From NCBI GenBank assembly GCA_023398575.1, contig JAEWSC010000052.1:5175-69174 (forward strand): DNA of 64,000 nucleotides, in the 5' to 3' direction. The DNA comes from Bacillota bacterium. GTDB lineage: Bacteria > Bacillota > Clostridia > Christensenellales > Aristaeellaceae. A model generated the notes under the pieces. The model did no database searches. It worked only from the letters and a program-made list of their open reading frames with translations, and was not told where the DNA came from. The stretch's first letter is position 1. Each line of letters starts with the position of its first letter. The position numbers and the translations under genes were made by a program. Shown here one piece after another: positions 42,917-50,877 of this stretch.

Positions 42917-43459
42917 ATGAGTAAAGTAATTTGTGAAACCAAAAGGTTGATCGTCCGAGAATATACTCCGCTGGATGGCGAAGCACTGGGTAGTTTTGCG
43001 GGTAAAGATTTTATCGTAAAATGGCTGCCGGACTGGGCTGGTGCCAGTGAATGGGCCACACCCTGGATTGAAGGCAAGGTTATGAATGGCTACCAGGTCG
43101 ACGATCCTAAAAAGGCAATGCTGTTTTATGCGGTTGTGGAAAAGCAAAGCGGCTGCCTGATTGGCAATGCGGGCATTTGCTCCTCTGTGGAAAACCAGGT
43201 TGCGGCTGCGTATTTCATTGATGAGGAATTCAAGTGCAAGGGTTATATAACGGAAGCAATGGCGGCTCTGATGGATGCCTCGTTTAAAAAGTATGGTATG
43301 GGTTTTATCATTGCAACCATTCAGCCAGGGAACCTGGCTTCCATTGCTGTGGCCAAAAAGCTTGGCTTCCATCTTGTCAAAACCATTATGATGCTGGATG
43401 ATGGGCAAACGGAAGAGCTGCCCTTTCACTATTTTCGGCTGGATAACCCAAACGAGTAA
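42917..43459 (+). CDS. GNAT-family N-acetyltransferase
   Basis: Acetyl-CoA-dependent acetyltransferase of the RimJ/RimL type (180 residues). The opening 'CETKRLIVREYTPLDGEAL', the beta-4 region 'SGCLIGNAGICSSVENQVAA', the family-typical 'GYITEAMAALMDASFKKYGM' and 'ATIQPGNLASIAVAKKLGFH' are characteristic. ATGGAGGATATC precedes the ATG at 42917. A TATAAT (42885-42890) lies upstream without a clear -35. Target (protein N-terminus, amino acid or drug) unknown. A terminator follows at 43491-43526, so this is a single-gene unit. Confidence 0.9.
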   Translation: MSKVICETKRLIVREYTPLDGEALGSFAGKDFIVKWLPDWAGASEWATPWIEGKVMNGYQVDDPKKAMLFYAVVEKQSGCLIGNAGICSSVENQVAAAYFIDEEFKCKGYITEAMAALMDASFKKYGMGFIIATIQPGNLASIAVAKKLGFHLVKTIMMLDDGQTEELPFHYFRLDNPNE

Positions 43460-43490
43460 AATTATTACTATATGTTAGAAGCGATTCAGG

Positions 43491-43526
43491 GAGGGAAGTG
43501 CTTTTACCGCGCTTCCCTTCTTTGCT
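43491..43526 (+). terminator. Intrinsic terminator of the acetyltransferase gene
   Basis: GGGAAGTGC (43493-43501) pairs with GCGCTTCCC (43509-43517), with one G-T pair, followed by TTCTTTGCTT. The rest of the gap to 43715 shows no gene or repeat that I can support. Confidence 0.75.
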
Positions 43527-43715
43527 TACATACAGCAAACATCGATTCCCCGTATCTAGGCTAGAAGGGCTTAGGCACTTAAAGGGAAAACATGAGATGT
43601 CCAAGACGATGAATGGGGGGCCTCGTCCTTTATTATGATGTGTGGAATCAGTATGAATACCCCTTAAAATGCAGACCGTACCATGCTCCATTTACCGATC
43701 CTAACTCATCCATGG

Positions 43716-43744
43716 TTGCATTCCTTCCCGCCATGAAGTATACT
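43716..43744 (+). promoter_or_regulatory. Promoter of the glycosyltransferase gene
   Basis: TTGCAT (43716-43721), 17 bases and TATACT (43739-43744), about 65 bases before the start codon. Confidence 0.7.
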
Positions 43745-43812
43745 GAGTGAAAGATTCCAGATGGGGAACCCTGTATCTTGGGTGTTAATTTGTGCGTTCA
43801 GGAGGTGGCATC

Positions 43813-45084
43813 ATGCGTTTGACCATGATCAGCATCGGTTCAACAGGTGATGTACGACCTTATGTGATATTGGGTCAGGAACTGACACGGCGGGGCCATA
43901 CAGTGCGTATCGCGGCTTTCAGCCCCTTTGAGAAAATGATCAGAGAGGCAGGTCTTGACTTTTATCCCTTGGCGGGTGATGTGGTAAAGTTTATGGCCAG
44001 CATCATGAAGCCGGGCACCAACGGCATCAATTATCTGCAGCGGGTACAAAACGCCATCAAGGAAGTGGCCGGTCCGCTGCTTCAAAATATGCAGTCCGCC
44101 TGTGATGGGGCCCAGGCCATTATCACGACATTCTTTGGCTCCAGCATGTATTCCATTGCTGAAAAGAATAATGTGCCCTGCATACAGACACAGTATTATC
44201 CCATGGATTATAATGACGCGGTGCCCATTTCCTCCGCGCCGGGGTTAAAGGCCGGTAAGGCCTGGAATAAGATGACCTACAAGGTGGGTTATCTGCTCAT
44301 CAACTCCCTGGAGCGCAGGTACCTGACCGGTTGGCGCAAGGAGCAGGGCATGCGGGTGCGAAAAATCCGGCCCAAGCCCGATTACACCGTGAATGGCCAT
44401 CAAATTCCGGTACTATATGCCGTCAGTCCGTTGCTGATGCAAAGGCCCACCTATTGGAAAGAGCACATTCACATGACCGGATTCTGGATGGAGAATGTAA
44501 CGCCAGATTTTACCCCGGATGCTGCTTTGGAAGCCTTTTTGAAGGCGGGAGAAAAGCCTGTATACATTGGTTTTGGTTCCATGGTTTCCGGGGATATGGG
44601 CAAGACCCTTTCCATTGTGCTGGAGGCGGTGGAAGCTTCCGGTGTGCGGGCGATACTGCAAAAGGGTTGGGGCGGTGCAGACATTACGGCTAATTCCAAC
44701 CGCATTTATGTGGCTGACTACATTCCCCACGACTGGCTATTTGAACAGGTGGCCGCCGTGGTGCATCATGGCGGCGCCGGTACAACAGCCGCTGGCTTAA
44801 AGGCTTGCAAACCTACGTTGATTATACCCTTTGGCGGTGACCAACCGTTTTGGGGCATGCGGGTACGGGCGTTGGGCCTAGGGCCTAAGCCTATCCGCCG
44901 GGAGTTTTTGACTGCAGAAAAGTTGACAAAGGCGCTGGTCAACCTGACACAGACCAAGTCCTATTGCGTGGCCGCCAAGGAACTGGGTATGCGTCTTCGC
45001 GAAGAGAACGGCACCAGGATTGCCGCCGATATCATTGAAGAAGAGATACACAAGTGGCTTTCGGAAGGCGGAAAAGAGGCATAA
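43813..45084 (+). CDS. UGT/MGT-type glycosyltransferase (GT1 family)
   Basis: Transfers a sugar from an NDP-sugar to a lipid, sterol-like or small-molecule acceptor. The N-terminal half begins 'MRLTMISIGSTGDVRPYVIL' as in the sterol glucosyltransferase/YjiC group; the donor site in the C-terminal half reads 'VVHHGGAGTTAAGLKACKPT' followed by 'IIPFGGDQPFWGMRVRALGL'. 423 residues from the ATG at 43813, which has CAGGAGGTGG. No neighbour reveals the acceptor: it stands alone between an acetyltransferase and tRNA-Arg. In such bacteria an antibiotic-inactivating or glycolipid role is possible. Confidence 0.9.
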   Translation: MRLTMISIGSTGDVRPYVILGQELTRRGHTVRIAAFSPFEKMIREAGLDFYPLAGDVVKFMASIMKPGTNGINYLQRVQNAIKEVAGPLLQNMQSACDGAQAIITTFFGSSMYSIAEKNNVPCIQTQYYPMDYNDAVPISSAPGLKAGKAWNKMTYKVGYLLINSLERRYLTGWRKEQGMRVRKIRPKPDYTVNGHQIPVLYAVSPLLMQRPTYWKEHIHMTGFWMENVTPDFTPDAALEAFLKAGEKPVYIGFGSMVSGDMGKTLSIVLEAVEASGVRAILQKGWGGADITANSNRIYVADYIPHDWLFEQVAAVVHHGGAGTTAAGLKACKPTLIIPFGGDQPFWGMRVRALGLGPKPIRREFLTAEKLTKALVNLTQTKSYCVAAKELGMRLREENGTRIAADIIEEEIHKWLSEGGKEA

Positions 45085-45298
45085 ACGGCTTCGACTGGCT
45101 CCTTTTGAAAGCGACTATCTGCGAAGTTGACTGGGGATTTGGAAGCGGCCAGGGTCATGAAGCAGACCATTGCGTCAGCATGATTGCCGTGTATCTGCAA
45201 AAGGCTGCTATCATTTGGGCGAATTTAATCTGTTAAAAGTTGAGTCAGAGTACACTGCAATTACATACAGCATGCCCAATGGCCAGATGCTGTAATCC

Positions 45299-45327
45299 TT
45301 GCCAAACACATGCATCTGTGCTACAAT
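45299..45327 (+). promoter_or_regulatory. Promoter of tRNA-Arg
   Basis: TTGCCA (45299-45304), 17 bases and TACAAT (45322-45327), 13 bases before the mature tRNA. Confidence 0.8.
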
Positions 45328-45340
45328 GATCCGCGCGCAT

Positions 45341-45417
45341 GTTCTCGTAGCTCAGCAGGATAGAGCGTCCGCCTCCTAAGCGGAAGGCCGTGGGTTCGAA
45401 TCCCGCCGGGAACGCCA
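45341..45417 (+). tRNA. tRNA-Arg (anticodon CCT)
   Basis: The acceptor stem GTTCTCG pairs with CGGGAAC, the anticodon loop is CTCCTAA on the stem TCCGC/GCGGA, the T loop GGTTCGAATCC is intact and CCA is encoded. It stands alone between its own promoter and terminator. Confidence 0.97.
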
Positions 45418-45440
45418 TGAAAAGGGACATTAGTTCCAAC

Positions 45441-45472
45441 AAAAGACTCGTCGAATGCGACGAGTCTTTTTC
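45441..45472 (+). terminator. Intrinsic terminator after tRNA-Arg
   Basis: AAAAGACTCGTCG (45441-45453) pairs perfectly with CGACGAGTCTTTT (45458-45470), with a 4-base loop and a T-run. Its core is shared with the terminator at 50754-50785. Confidence 0.92.
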
Positions 45473-45939
45473 TGTACCGGCAAAAAGGGGTTGATATGGC
45501 GCGTTTCGTGAGATAATTTTCAGGGATACACGGCTAGACTCACGATACTATTTTTCTCAAGAATTTGGTCTGAATCGTTCTGAAAATCATGCACACCCCT
45601 GCAAACCCTTGTAGCGTGTTAAGCCCTTGTGCCAGACAGGTGCGTATTTATGTACTCCTCAAATTTGGCGATATTTTTCTTTATCTACATAACAAAGCCT
45701 AACACATTTGTTTTAATGAATGTTTGATCATAAGAAAGATTAACAACTTGTTAGCTTGACTATAGACTGGGAAATGAAGGCGCAGGAAGCAAAGGAGGGG
45801 AATTCTATCCCCCCCTTTTTTTCTCCACAATCTATATATTTGTATTGTAGTACTGATCGATATCACTGCATAGTCAGTATTATTATCGCCATTCTACCGC
45901 TCTTTTGCACTTCTTGTCACAATTTTCCTCTGTTCTAAT
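45473..45939. other. 467-base AT-rich gap, no gene recognised
   Basis: No frame here has a ribosome site and a recognisable product. The only structure is a weak G-run/C-run hairpin with seven Ts at about 45795-45822, which could act as a plus-strand terminator. The AT-rich, gene-poor stretch behind a tRNA gene is a place where integrated elements often sit or have been lost, but I see no integrase or direct repeat of the tRNA end. Confidence 0.5.
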
Positions 45940-48213
45940 CTACTGGCGTTCCAAAAGAATCATTTGGATTTTACTATCCGCTTCCGTGATAAACTGATCC
46001 AGAGACATCTTCTTTTGGCGGTAACGTTCAATCAGTGTATTAATTTCCGAACTGCCATCCTGGGCCTTATAGTTCAACAGATTCGCGGTGGCGGTAAAAC
46101 ACAAGGGCGCAAGCTCACGGTACCTAGCAATCGTCTCCGCGGAGACACTCCAGAGAAAGTCATCCTTTTTCGCAAGCATATCCTCATACCACTGTATATC
46201 GGTTTCGATATCCTTCTTTACTTCCGGCTTGGCCTTTTCCAGCAATTTCTTTTGCTTATCCAATTCCTCCTGCCACCCTGCCACCAGCTGCTCATTTCCC
46301 GGTAATGGAACAGGCTCATTATCATTTGGATACATCATGACATGCTGGTCGGGATTCATGCTCTCCAGCGCATTTTCCAGATATTTGAGCGCAAGATCCA
46401 TATTCCGTGTGAGGGGATTGATGAAAAGCACCTCTATGAAGACGGGGATGTGCTTTGGCCCGCCTTCTTCTATAGGGAGGATCAACGGCTCAGCATTGGA
46501 ACGATTCCGTACCATGGCATGTGCGCTGATCCAATCGCCGTAATCGATAAGCAGTGCATTGGCGTCCCTATCATCCTGCCTTGAATTGTTTGTGATGGTT
46601 TTGTTAAGTCTTTGCACATCCACTTTTTCCAAAGCCTGCATCATCGTACGGAACAGCGGTGTTTCAAAGGACAGTTCCCGTTTTTCCGCCTGGCAAGTGT
46701 ATACATACTGGCTCATCGTAATTTTGAACAGGGTTTCGCCATAATCCGTAACACCCTGCAACAATTGCACATCTGGGTACTGATCCTGGCCTTCCTCTGA
46801 CCACCAAATGAGAAAGTCTAATAAGCCCAGGAAAGAACTTGGAACCTTGTCTTTCAGCCCGGCCTCCTCCCATACGTCGGGCATTATGCAAAGGCCACGA
46901 CTGTCCATAAAGACCGGTACGGCATAGACCTTGCCGTCCTTAGAAACGGTGTCCTGAATAAAGGGATACATGTTCGCAATCTCCGTCCCAATCTCGGGTG
47001 AAGCGGACAGGTCTTGACAATAACCCTTGTTGATCAGGTTTTGAAGATCCTGATATTGTATGAGCAAACTATAGATATCATAGGAATTGTCGCCGGATAC
47101 CATGGTTTGCACAAGCGTATCCGTACTGGTATAGTCTACATCATCTTTATAGGTGACAGGCGTCTGCGAATATTTCTGGGTAAAGGTAGAGGCGGCAGGC
47201 TCCAGTTGTCCACCATAGACGGATAGTGTTCCTGTAGGGGTAAAATTCGAATTGGTATTGCGTACAATCAAACCGCCCGGTGTGTTGAGCACATACAGGC
47301 TGCCAGGCAGCAATGCGGCGCTTAAGGCCCCGGCGTTGCCATCCATGTTGCCTGCGGGCACATATGCGATTTGAGCAGCGTTGCCAAAACCATTCATAGC
47401 CATCAGTTTGCTGGTGGTGGCATAATACAGTGTATCGGTTTCCTGCTGGTATACAAAGCCGAACGCCTCTGAATCCCCAAAGGTCACCTTGACAGAAACG
47501 GAGTTGTCTACCGGATCAACTATTGCCAAAGACGGCTTATCCGTTTTTTCAGCATCGAAGATTTTGACCAGCAGTTTGCCATCCTTATAGGGCGTCATAT
47601 CCTGTGCGCCGGGGACATCAAGCACCTGTTTCTCCCCGGTCGCAAGGTCAAAGCCGGTGAGCACAGGCTTTTCATCCGCATCGTTATCACGGAACATGGC
47701 GTACAGCCTGTTCCCTGATATTCCAAGCCGGTAAACCTCCTTGACAACTGTCTTCTCATCCTTGGTTTGCGCAAGGCCTGTTAAGTCAAGCTGAATCGGA
47801 GTGCCTAATACCGCGTTTCCATTGTCAAATGTCAGTGGGAACAGCTTGCCGTTCAGCCAGTTCAAACCATAGATCGTATCCTTGCTGCTGACCAAAGCGT
47901 AAATCATTGTATCCGCCTTATCATTAAGGATCGATTTCGCCTCTTCATAATTGGCGTAATAGCCGTATTCCAAGCCGGCAGCCACCTTTATTGGTTTTTC
48001 CTGTCCAGCCATATAGGAATAAATTTCTTTCCCGCACAGGATATATACCGTATCCTCAATGGACGCCATTGTTGATGATACGTACGATTTGATCCCCCAT
48101 TCGTTTCGTTGATCCTCTGTAAACAGCATGGCATCCCCTGGCGCGGCCAAGGCCAAAGGCATCAGGGTAAACAGAGTCAGGCACAGGCACATGAGTATAG
48201 TTGCTTTTTTCAT
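45940..48213 (-). CDS. Exported beta-propeller / solute-binding protein fusion
   Basis: A 757-residue exported protein of unusual build. After the signal peptide ('ATILMCLCLTLFTLMPLALA', no lipobox) residues about 30-330 form repeated short beta-strand blades ('DTVYILCGKEIYSYMAG', 'DTIYGLNWLNGKLFPLTFDN', 'NRLYAMFRDNDADEKPVLTG', 'DTLYYATTSKLMAMNGFGNA'), as in TolB/PQQ-type propellers. From about residue 340 it becomes a family-1 solute-binding protein: 'LEPAASTFTQKYSQTPV', 'YDIYSLLIQYQDLQNLINKG' and 'DGKVYAVPVFMDSRGLCIMP'. GGGAGGA supports the ATG at 48213; a start at 48228 is less likely. No permease or ATPase gene is adjacent, so it may feed another transporter or act as a sensor. Confidence 0.8.
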   Translation of the reverse strand: MKKATILMCLCLTLFTLMPLALAAPGDAMLFTEDQRNEWGIKSYVSSTMASIEDTVYILCGKEIYSYMAGQEKPIKVAAGLEYGYYANYEEAKSILNDKADTMIYALVSSKDTIYGLNWLNGKLFPLTFDNGNAVLGTPIQLDLTGLAQTKDEKTVVKEVYRLGISGNRLYAMFRDNDADEKPVLTGFDLATGEKQVLDVPGAQDMTPYKDGKLLVKIFDAEKTDKPSLAIVDPVDNSVSVKVTFGDSEAFGFVYQQETDTLYYATTSKLMAMNGFGNAAQIAYVPAGNMDGNAGALSAALLPGSLYVLNTPGGLIVRNTNSNFTPTGTLSVYGGQLEPAASTFTQKYSQTPVTYKDDVDYTSTDTLVQTMVSGDNSYDIYSLLIQYQDLQNLINKGYCQDLSASPEIGTEIANMYPFIQDTVSKDGKVYAVPVFMDSRGLCIMPDVWEEAGLKDKVPSSFLGLLDFLIWWSEEGQDQYPDVQLLQGVTDYGETLFKITMSQYVYTCQAEKRELSFETPLFRTMMQALEKVDVQRLNKTITNNSRQDDRDANALLIDYGDWISAHAMVRNRSNAEPLILPIEEGGPKHIPVFIEVLFINPLTRNMDLALKYLENALESMNPDQHVMMYPNDNEPVPLPGNEQLVAGWQEELDKQKKLLEKAKPEVKKDIETDIQWYEDMLAKKDDFLWSVSAETIARYRELAPLCFTATANLLNYKAQDGSSEINTLIERYRQKKMSLDQFITEADSKIQMILLERQ

Positions 48214-48529
48214 TTGCAATCCTCCCAATCATTAGGCAGTTTCTGTTCTTTCGGAGGTTCCCGAAAGCGGCTGTCATAGAAATAGATGTCGAATGAAGCG
48301 TATATCTTTGTGTAGCAACTGTAAAACTTTGTAGGTCCCCGTAAGCACTATTACAATTTAGAAGCCGATGCTCTGTCTCATTCATCCAGAATTCATGTTT
48401 TTGCCTTGTTATGTCTTGCCCTCCTTGTATGTCATAGACGTCGTGTAATGGCTTACATATTTACGGATGGAAAGCAAAGGCTTGGCGTAAATGAAAACTG
48501 TTTCCTATGCGCAAAAATGTTACTGTCCC
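48214..48529. other. Non-coding leader region
   Basis: Between the divergent fusion-protein and deoxyribosyltransferase-like genes. It holds a small perfect hairpin CTTTCGG/CCGAAAG (48248-48254/48261-48267), 35 bases before the fusion-protein start on the minus strand. I see no convincing minus-strand promoter and no gene. Confidence 0.5.
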
Positions 48530-48558
48530 TTGTCCCTTCATGGGCGCGCTAGTATAAT
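48530..48558 (+). promoter_or_regulatory. Promoter of the deoxyribosyltransferase-like gene
   Basis: TTGTCC (48530-48535), 17 bases and TATAAT (48553-48558), about 75 bases before the ATG at 48637. Confidence 0.7.
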
Positions 48559-48636
48559 GATGACGGCGGCATGCGGGAGTATTTCGAACAGTTTCTATAT
48601 GCGTAGCATGTATATTTTCTGAGGATGGTGGTATGA

Positions 48637-49053
48637 ATGAAGTTCTATATCGCTTCTAGACTTGAAAATTTTACCCAAGTACAGGCTCTTTCCGGAAAAC
48701 TAAGAGCTGCCGGATGGGTACATACTTTTGATTGGACTTACGATTGGACAAAACAGGGTTCTGTACATTTATCAAATAGAGAAACCTTAGAGTCTATAGG
48801 TAAGAAGGAGTTTGAAGGTGTATCAGACGCGGATATAATCATCGTACTGACACCGCAGGGCAGAGGTACGCATATAGAGTTGGGAATGGCAATAGCGCTT
48901 AATAAAACCATCTTCTTGTGTCATGCAGATGATACATACTTCAAATGTGATGATAATACATGCTCATTTTATTGTCTCCCGCAAGTAATTCAAGTAATTG
49001 GAAACACAGAAGAAATTGCAGAATCTGTATTAGGTTATAAACGCATAATATAA
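48637..49053 (+). CDS. Nucleoside 2-deoxyribosyltransferase-like protein
   Basis: A 138-residue protein of the deoxyribosyltransferase/DNA-hydrolysing-nucleosidase fold. It starts 'MKFYIASRLENFTQVQALSG'; the strand 'SDADIIIVLTPQGRGTHIEL' supplies the conserved Asp and the catalytic-type Glu of 'GTHIELGMAIALNKTIFLCH'. These features fit nucleoside or nucleotide-sugar N-glycosidic enzymes, but short members like this are mostly uncharacterised. Codons ending in A or T are clearly more frequent than in neighbouring genes, which suggests recent acquisition. It stands alone behind its own promoter. Confidence 0.75.
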   Translation: MKFYIASRLENFTQVQALSGKLRAAGWVHTFDWTYDWTKQGSVHLSNRETLESIGKKEFEGVSDADIIIVLTPQGRGTHIELGMAIALNKTIFLCHADDTYFKCDDNTCSFYCLPQVIQVIGNTEEIAESVLGYKRII

Positions 49054-49095
49054 GTCAAATTTGTATCAAAGAAGGCCTAGTATCTCCCGAAAGGC

Positions 49096-49126
49096 TTGAC
49101 ACGGAGTAAACTCCAGGTGTTATTCT
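49096..49126 (+). promoter_or_regulatory. MerR-type promoter/operator with 19-bp spacer
   Basis: TTGACA (49096-49101) and TATTCT (49121-49126) are separated by 19 bases, too long for normal recognition but the hallmark of MerR-activated promoters. The spacer contains the palindrome GGAGT-AA-ACTCC (49103-49114). It drives the broken cupin gene and, through it, the alcohol dehydrogenase. No merR gene is in the window. Confidence 0.85.
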
Positions 49127-49138
49127 ATTCTAGAGTGA

Positions 49139-49525
49139 ATGATGGGAGGCGGACAGTATACATCAGGAATAGAATCCTGGCGTATTCCCAATGGGTGTGG
49201 CTGCCTGAAATTGTATAGCAAGTGTTTTATTGGGCAGGCGTATTTGCATCCCATTACAAGCAAGGCCGGGTCGATTTACAATGTGATGTTTGAATTTGGT
49301 GGCCGAATAACTGGGCATTCACCACAAATGCGGCCAGGGGTGGTATCAGGTGTGGGGTGAGCCTGCGCAGATGGTGTCAATATTTCTCCAGAGGTAAAAC
49401 ACTGGCATGGGGCTGCGGCAGACAGTTGATTTTCACATCTGGTTGTGTCAATGCCGGCAGAGAGGGCGGCCGTTGAATGGCTGGAGCTGGTGGAGAATCA
49501 TATCCACTTAAAGCTTTCATTTTGA
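49139..49525 (+). pseudogene. Degraded cupin-domain protein gene
   Basis: Fragments of a small cupin (of the kind annotated as carboxymuconolactone decarboxylase/cupin proteins) appear in two frames. 'FIGQAYLHPITSKAGSIYNV' and 'MFEFGGRITGHS' are in one frame to about 49318. Then 'GQGWYQVWGEPAQM' appears in another frame (49332-49373), followed by 'ISPEVKHWHGAAADS', a TGA stop at 49427-49429 where the family has Trp, and 'FSHLVVSMPAERAAVEWLEL' up to the stop at 49523. The stretch carrying the first metal-binding histidines and the usual PGDVV region is deleted. The gene is therefore inactive, although its MerR-type promoter is intact. Confidence 0.8.
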
Positions 49526-49540
49526 AAGGAGTTTGTGACA

Positions 49541-50707
49541 ATGAATAATTTCATCTACGATGTACCAACAAGGGTGTACTTTGGAGAAAATCAGATCACA
49601 CATCTGGGAGAAGAATTATCCAGGTATGGCAAGCGTGTGCTGCTAACCTATGGCGGGGGTTCCATTAAGAAGATTGGGCTGTATGACGCGGTGGTGGCAC
49701 AAATCAAAGAAGCTGGCCTGACACTGTTTGAATTGTCTGGCATTGAGCCGAATCCCCGTATTGAGTCCGTGCGCAAGGGGGCACAGATCTGCAAAGACGA
49801 GAAGATCGATGTACTGCTAGCAGTAGGCGGCGGTTCTACACTGGACGCGACCAAGTTTATGGCCGCCGGCGCCTGTGTAGACTTTGATCCATGGGACTTC
49901 TTTTCAAAGCATGCGCCCATTGAGCGTGCGCTGCCTGTGCTTACGGTTTTAACATTGTCCGCCACCGGATCGGAAATGGACAATGGCGGCGTGGTTTCTA
50001 ACCCGGAAACCCTGGACAAGATCGGTCGGGGTGACCCTAAGCTTCTGCCCAAGGTCTCCTTTCTTGATCCCACCACCACCTATACGGTGAGCCCCTATCA
50101 GACAGCCTGCGGCGCGGCTGACATGATGTCACACATTCTGGAGATTTATTTCAATATGGAACCCGACCTTTACATGCTGGATTGCTTTATGGAAGGCATG
50201 ATGAAAACGATCATCAAATATGCGCCTATCGCCATGAAAGAGCCGGAAAATTATGAAGCCCGCGCTAACCTGATGTGGACCTCCTCCTGGGCGATTAACG
50301 GCTTTGCTAATGGCGGCAAGCGTCAAGCGTGGAGCTGCCATCCCATGGAGCATGAGCTGTCCGCCATTTATGATATTACCCATGGCCTGGGGCTTGCCAT
50401 ACTGACGCCCCGGTGGATGGAATACTGCCTGGATGAGACCACCGTATCGAAGTACTATCAGTTCGGTACCAATGTGTTCGGCATCGACCCCGCATTGAAA
50501 CCGATGGCTGTTGCGAAGAAGAGCATCAAGATGCTTTCCGACTTTTTGTTTGGCACACTGGGGCTCAAGAGCACTTTCACCGAGGTCGGAATCGAAGAGA
50601 AAAAATTCCCTGTCATGGCAAAGAAAGCCTGTGGGGGTGGTATTCTGCCCGGTTTCAAGCACCTGAATCAAGACAATATCCAGAAGATTTTCGCTATGTG
50701 CCTTTGA
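49541..50707 (+). CDS. Iron-containing alcohol dehydrogenase (YugJ/butanol dehydrogenase type)
   Basis: NAD(P)H-dependent reduction of an aldehyde to an alcohol. 388 residues. The nucleotide site 'DVLLAVGGGSTLDATKFMAA' and the metal ligands in 'CGAADMMSHILEIYF' (Asp, His) and 'SCHPMEHELSAIYDITHGLG' (two His) are all present; 'LSATGSEMDNGGVVSNPETL' is a family signature. AAAGGAG precedes the ATG at 49541. The MerR-type promoter and broken cupin gene upstream suggest it is induced by an aldehyde or similar electrophile. A terminator follows. Confidence 0.95.
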   Translation: MNNFIYDVPTRVYFGENQITHLGEELSRYGKRVLLTYGGGSIKKIGLYDAVVAQIKEAGLTLFELSGIEPNPRIESVRKGAQICKDEKIDVLLAVGGGSTLDATKFMAAGACVDFDPWDFFSKHAPIERALPVLTVLTLSATGSEMDNGGVVSNPETLDKIGRGDPKLLPKVSFLDPTTTYTVSPYQTACGAADMMSHILEIYFNMEPDLYMLDCFMEGMMKTIIKYAPIAMKEPENYEARANLMWTSSWAINGFANGGKRQAWSCHPMEHELSAIYDITHGLGLAILTPRWMEYCLDETTVSKYYQFGTNVFGIDPALKPMAVAKKSIKMLSDFLFGTLGLKSTFTEVGIEEKKFPVMAKKACGGGILPGFKHLNQDNIQKIFAMCL

Positions 50708-50753
50708 TGCCAACCGTGACAATGCCAATCTAAGAAATAATTCCTCGTGAAAA

Positions 50754-50785
50754 AAGACTCGCGCAGTTTGACGGCGAGTCTTCTT
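50754..50785 (+). terminator. Intrinsic terminator after the alcohol dehydrogenase
   Basis: AAGACTCGC (50754-50762) pairs with GCGAGTCTT (50774-50782), followed by CTTC. Its sequence resembles the tRNA-Arg terminator. Confidence 0.8.
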
Positions 50786-50877
50786 CTATGCCAAAAAGTG
50801 AAACGGGGATATCATCTTGGCATGTGGGTTTGCGGTAAATATACAAGGCGGATCACTAGAAAAATCACTGCCGCTTT

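Noticed and set aside
45756..45938. Short plus-strand frame with a hydrophobic end
   Set aside because: It contains a G-run/C-run hairpin with a T-run and low-complexity codons; no ribosome site is convincing.
45341..45939. tRNA-Arg as an integration site of a mobile element
   Set aside because: No integrase, no repeat of the tRNA 3' end and no cargo genes are visible.
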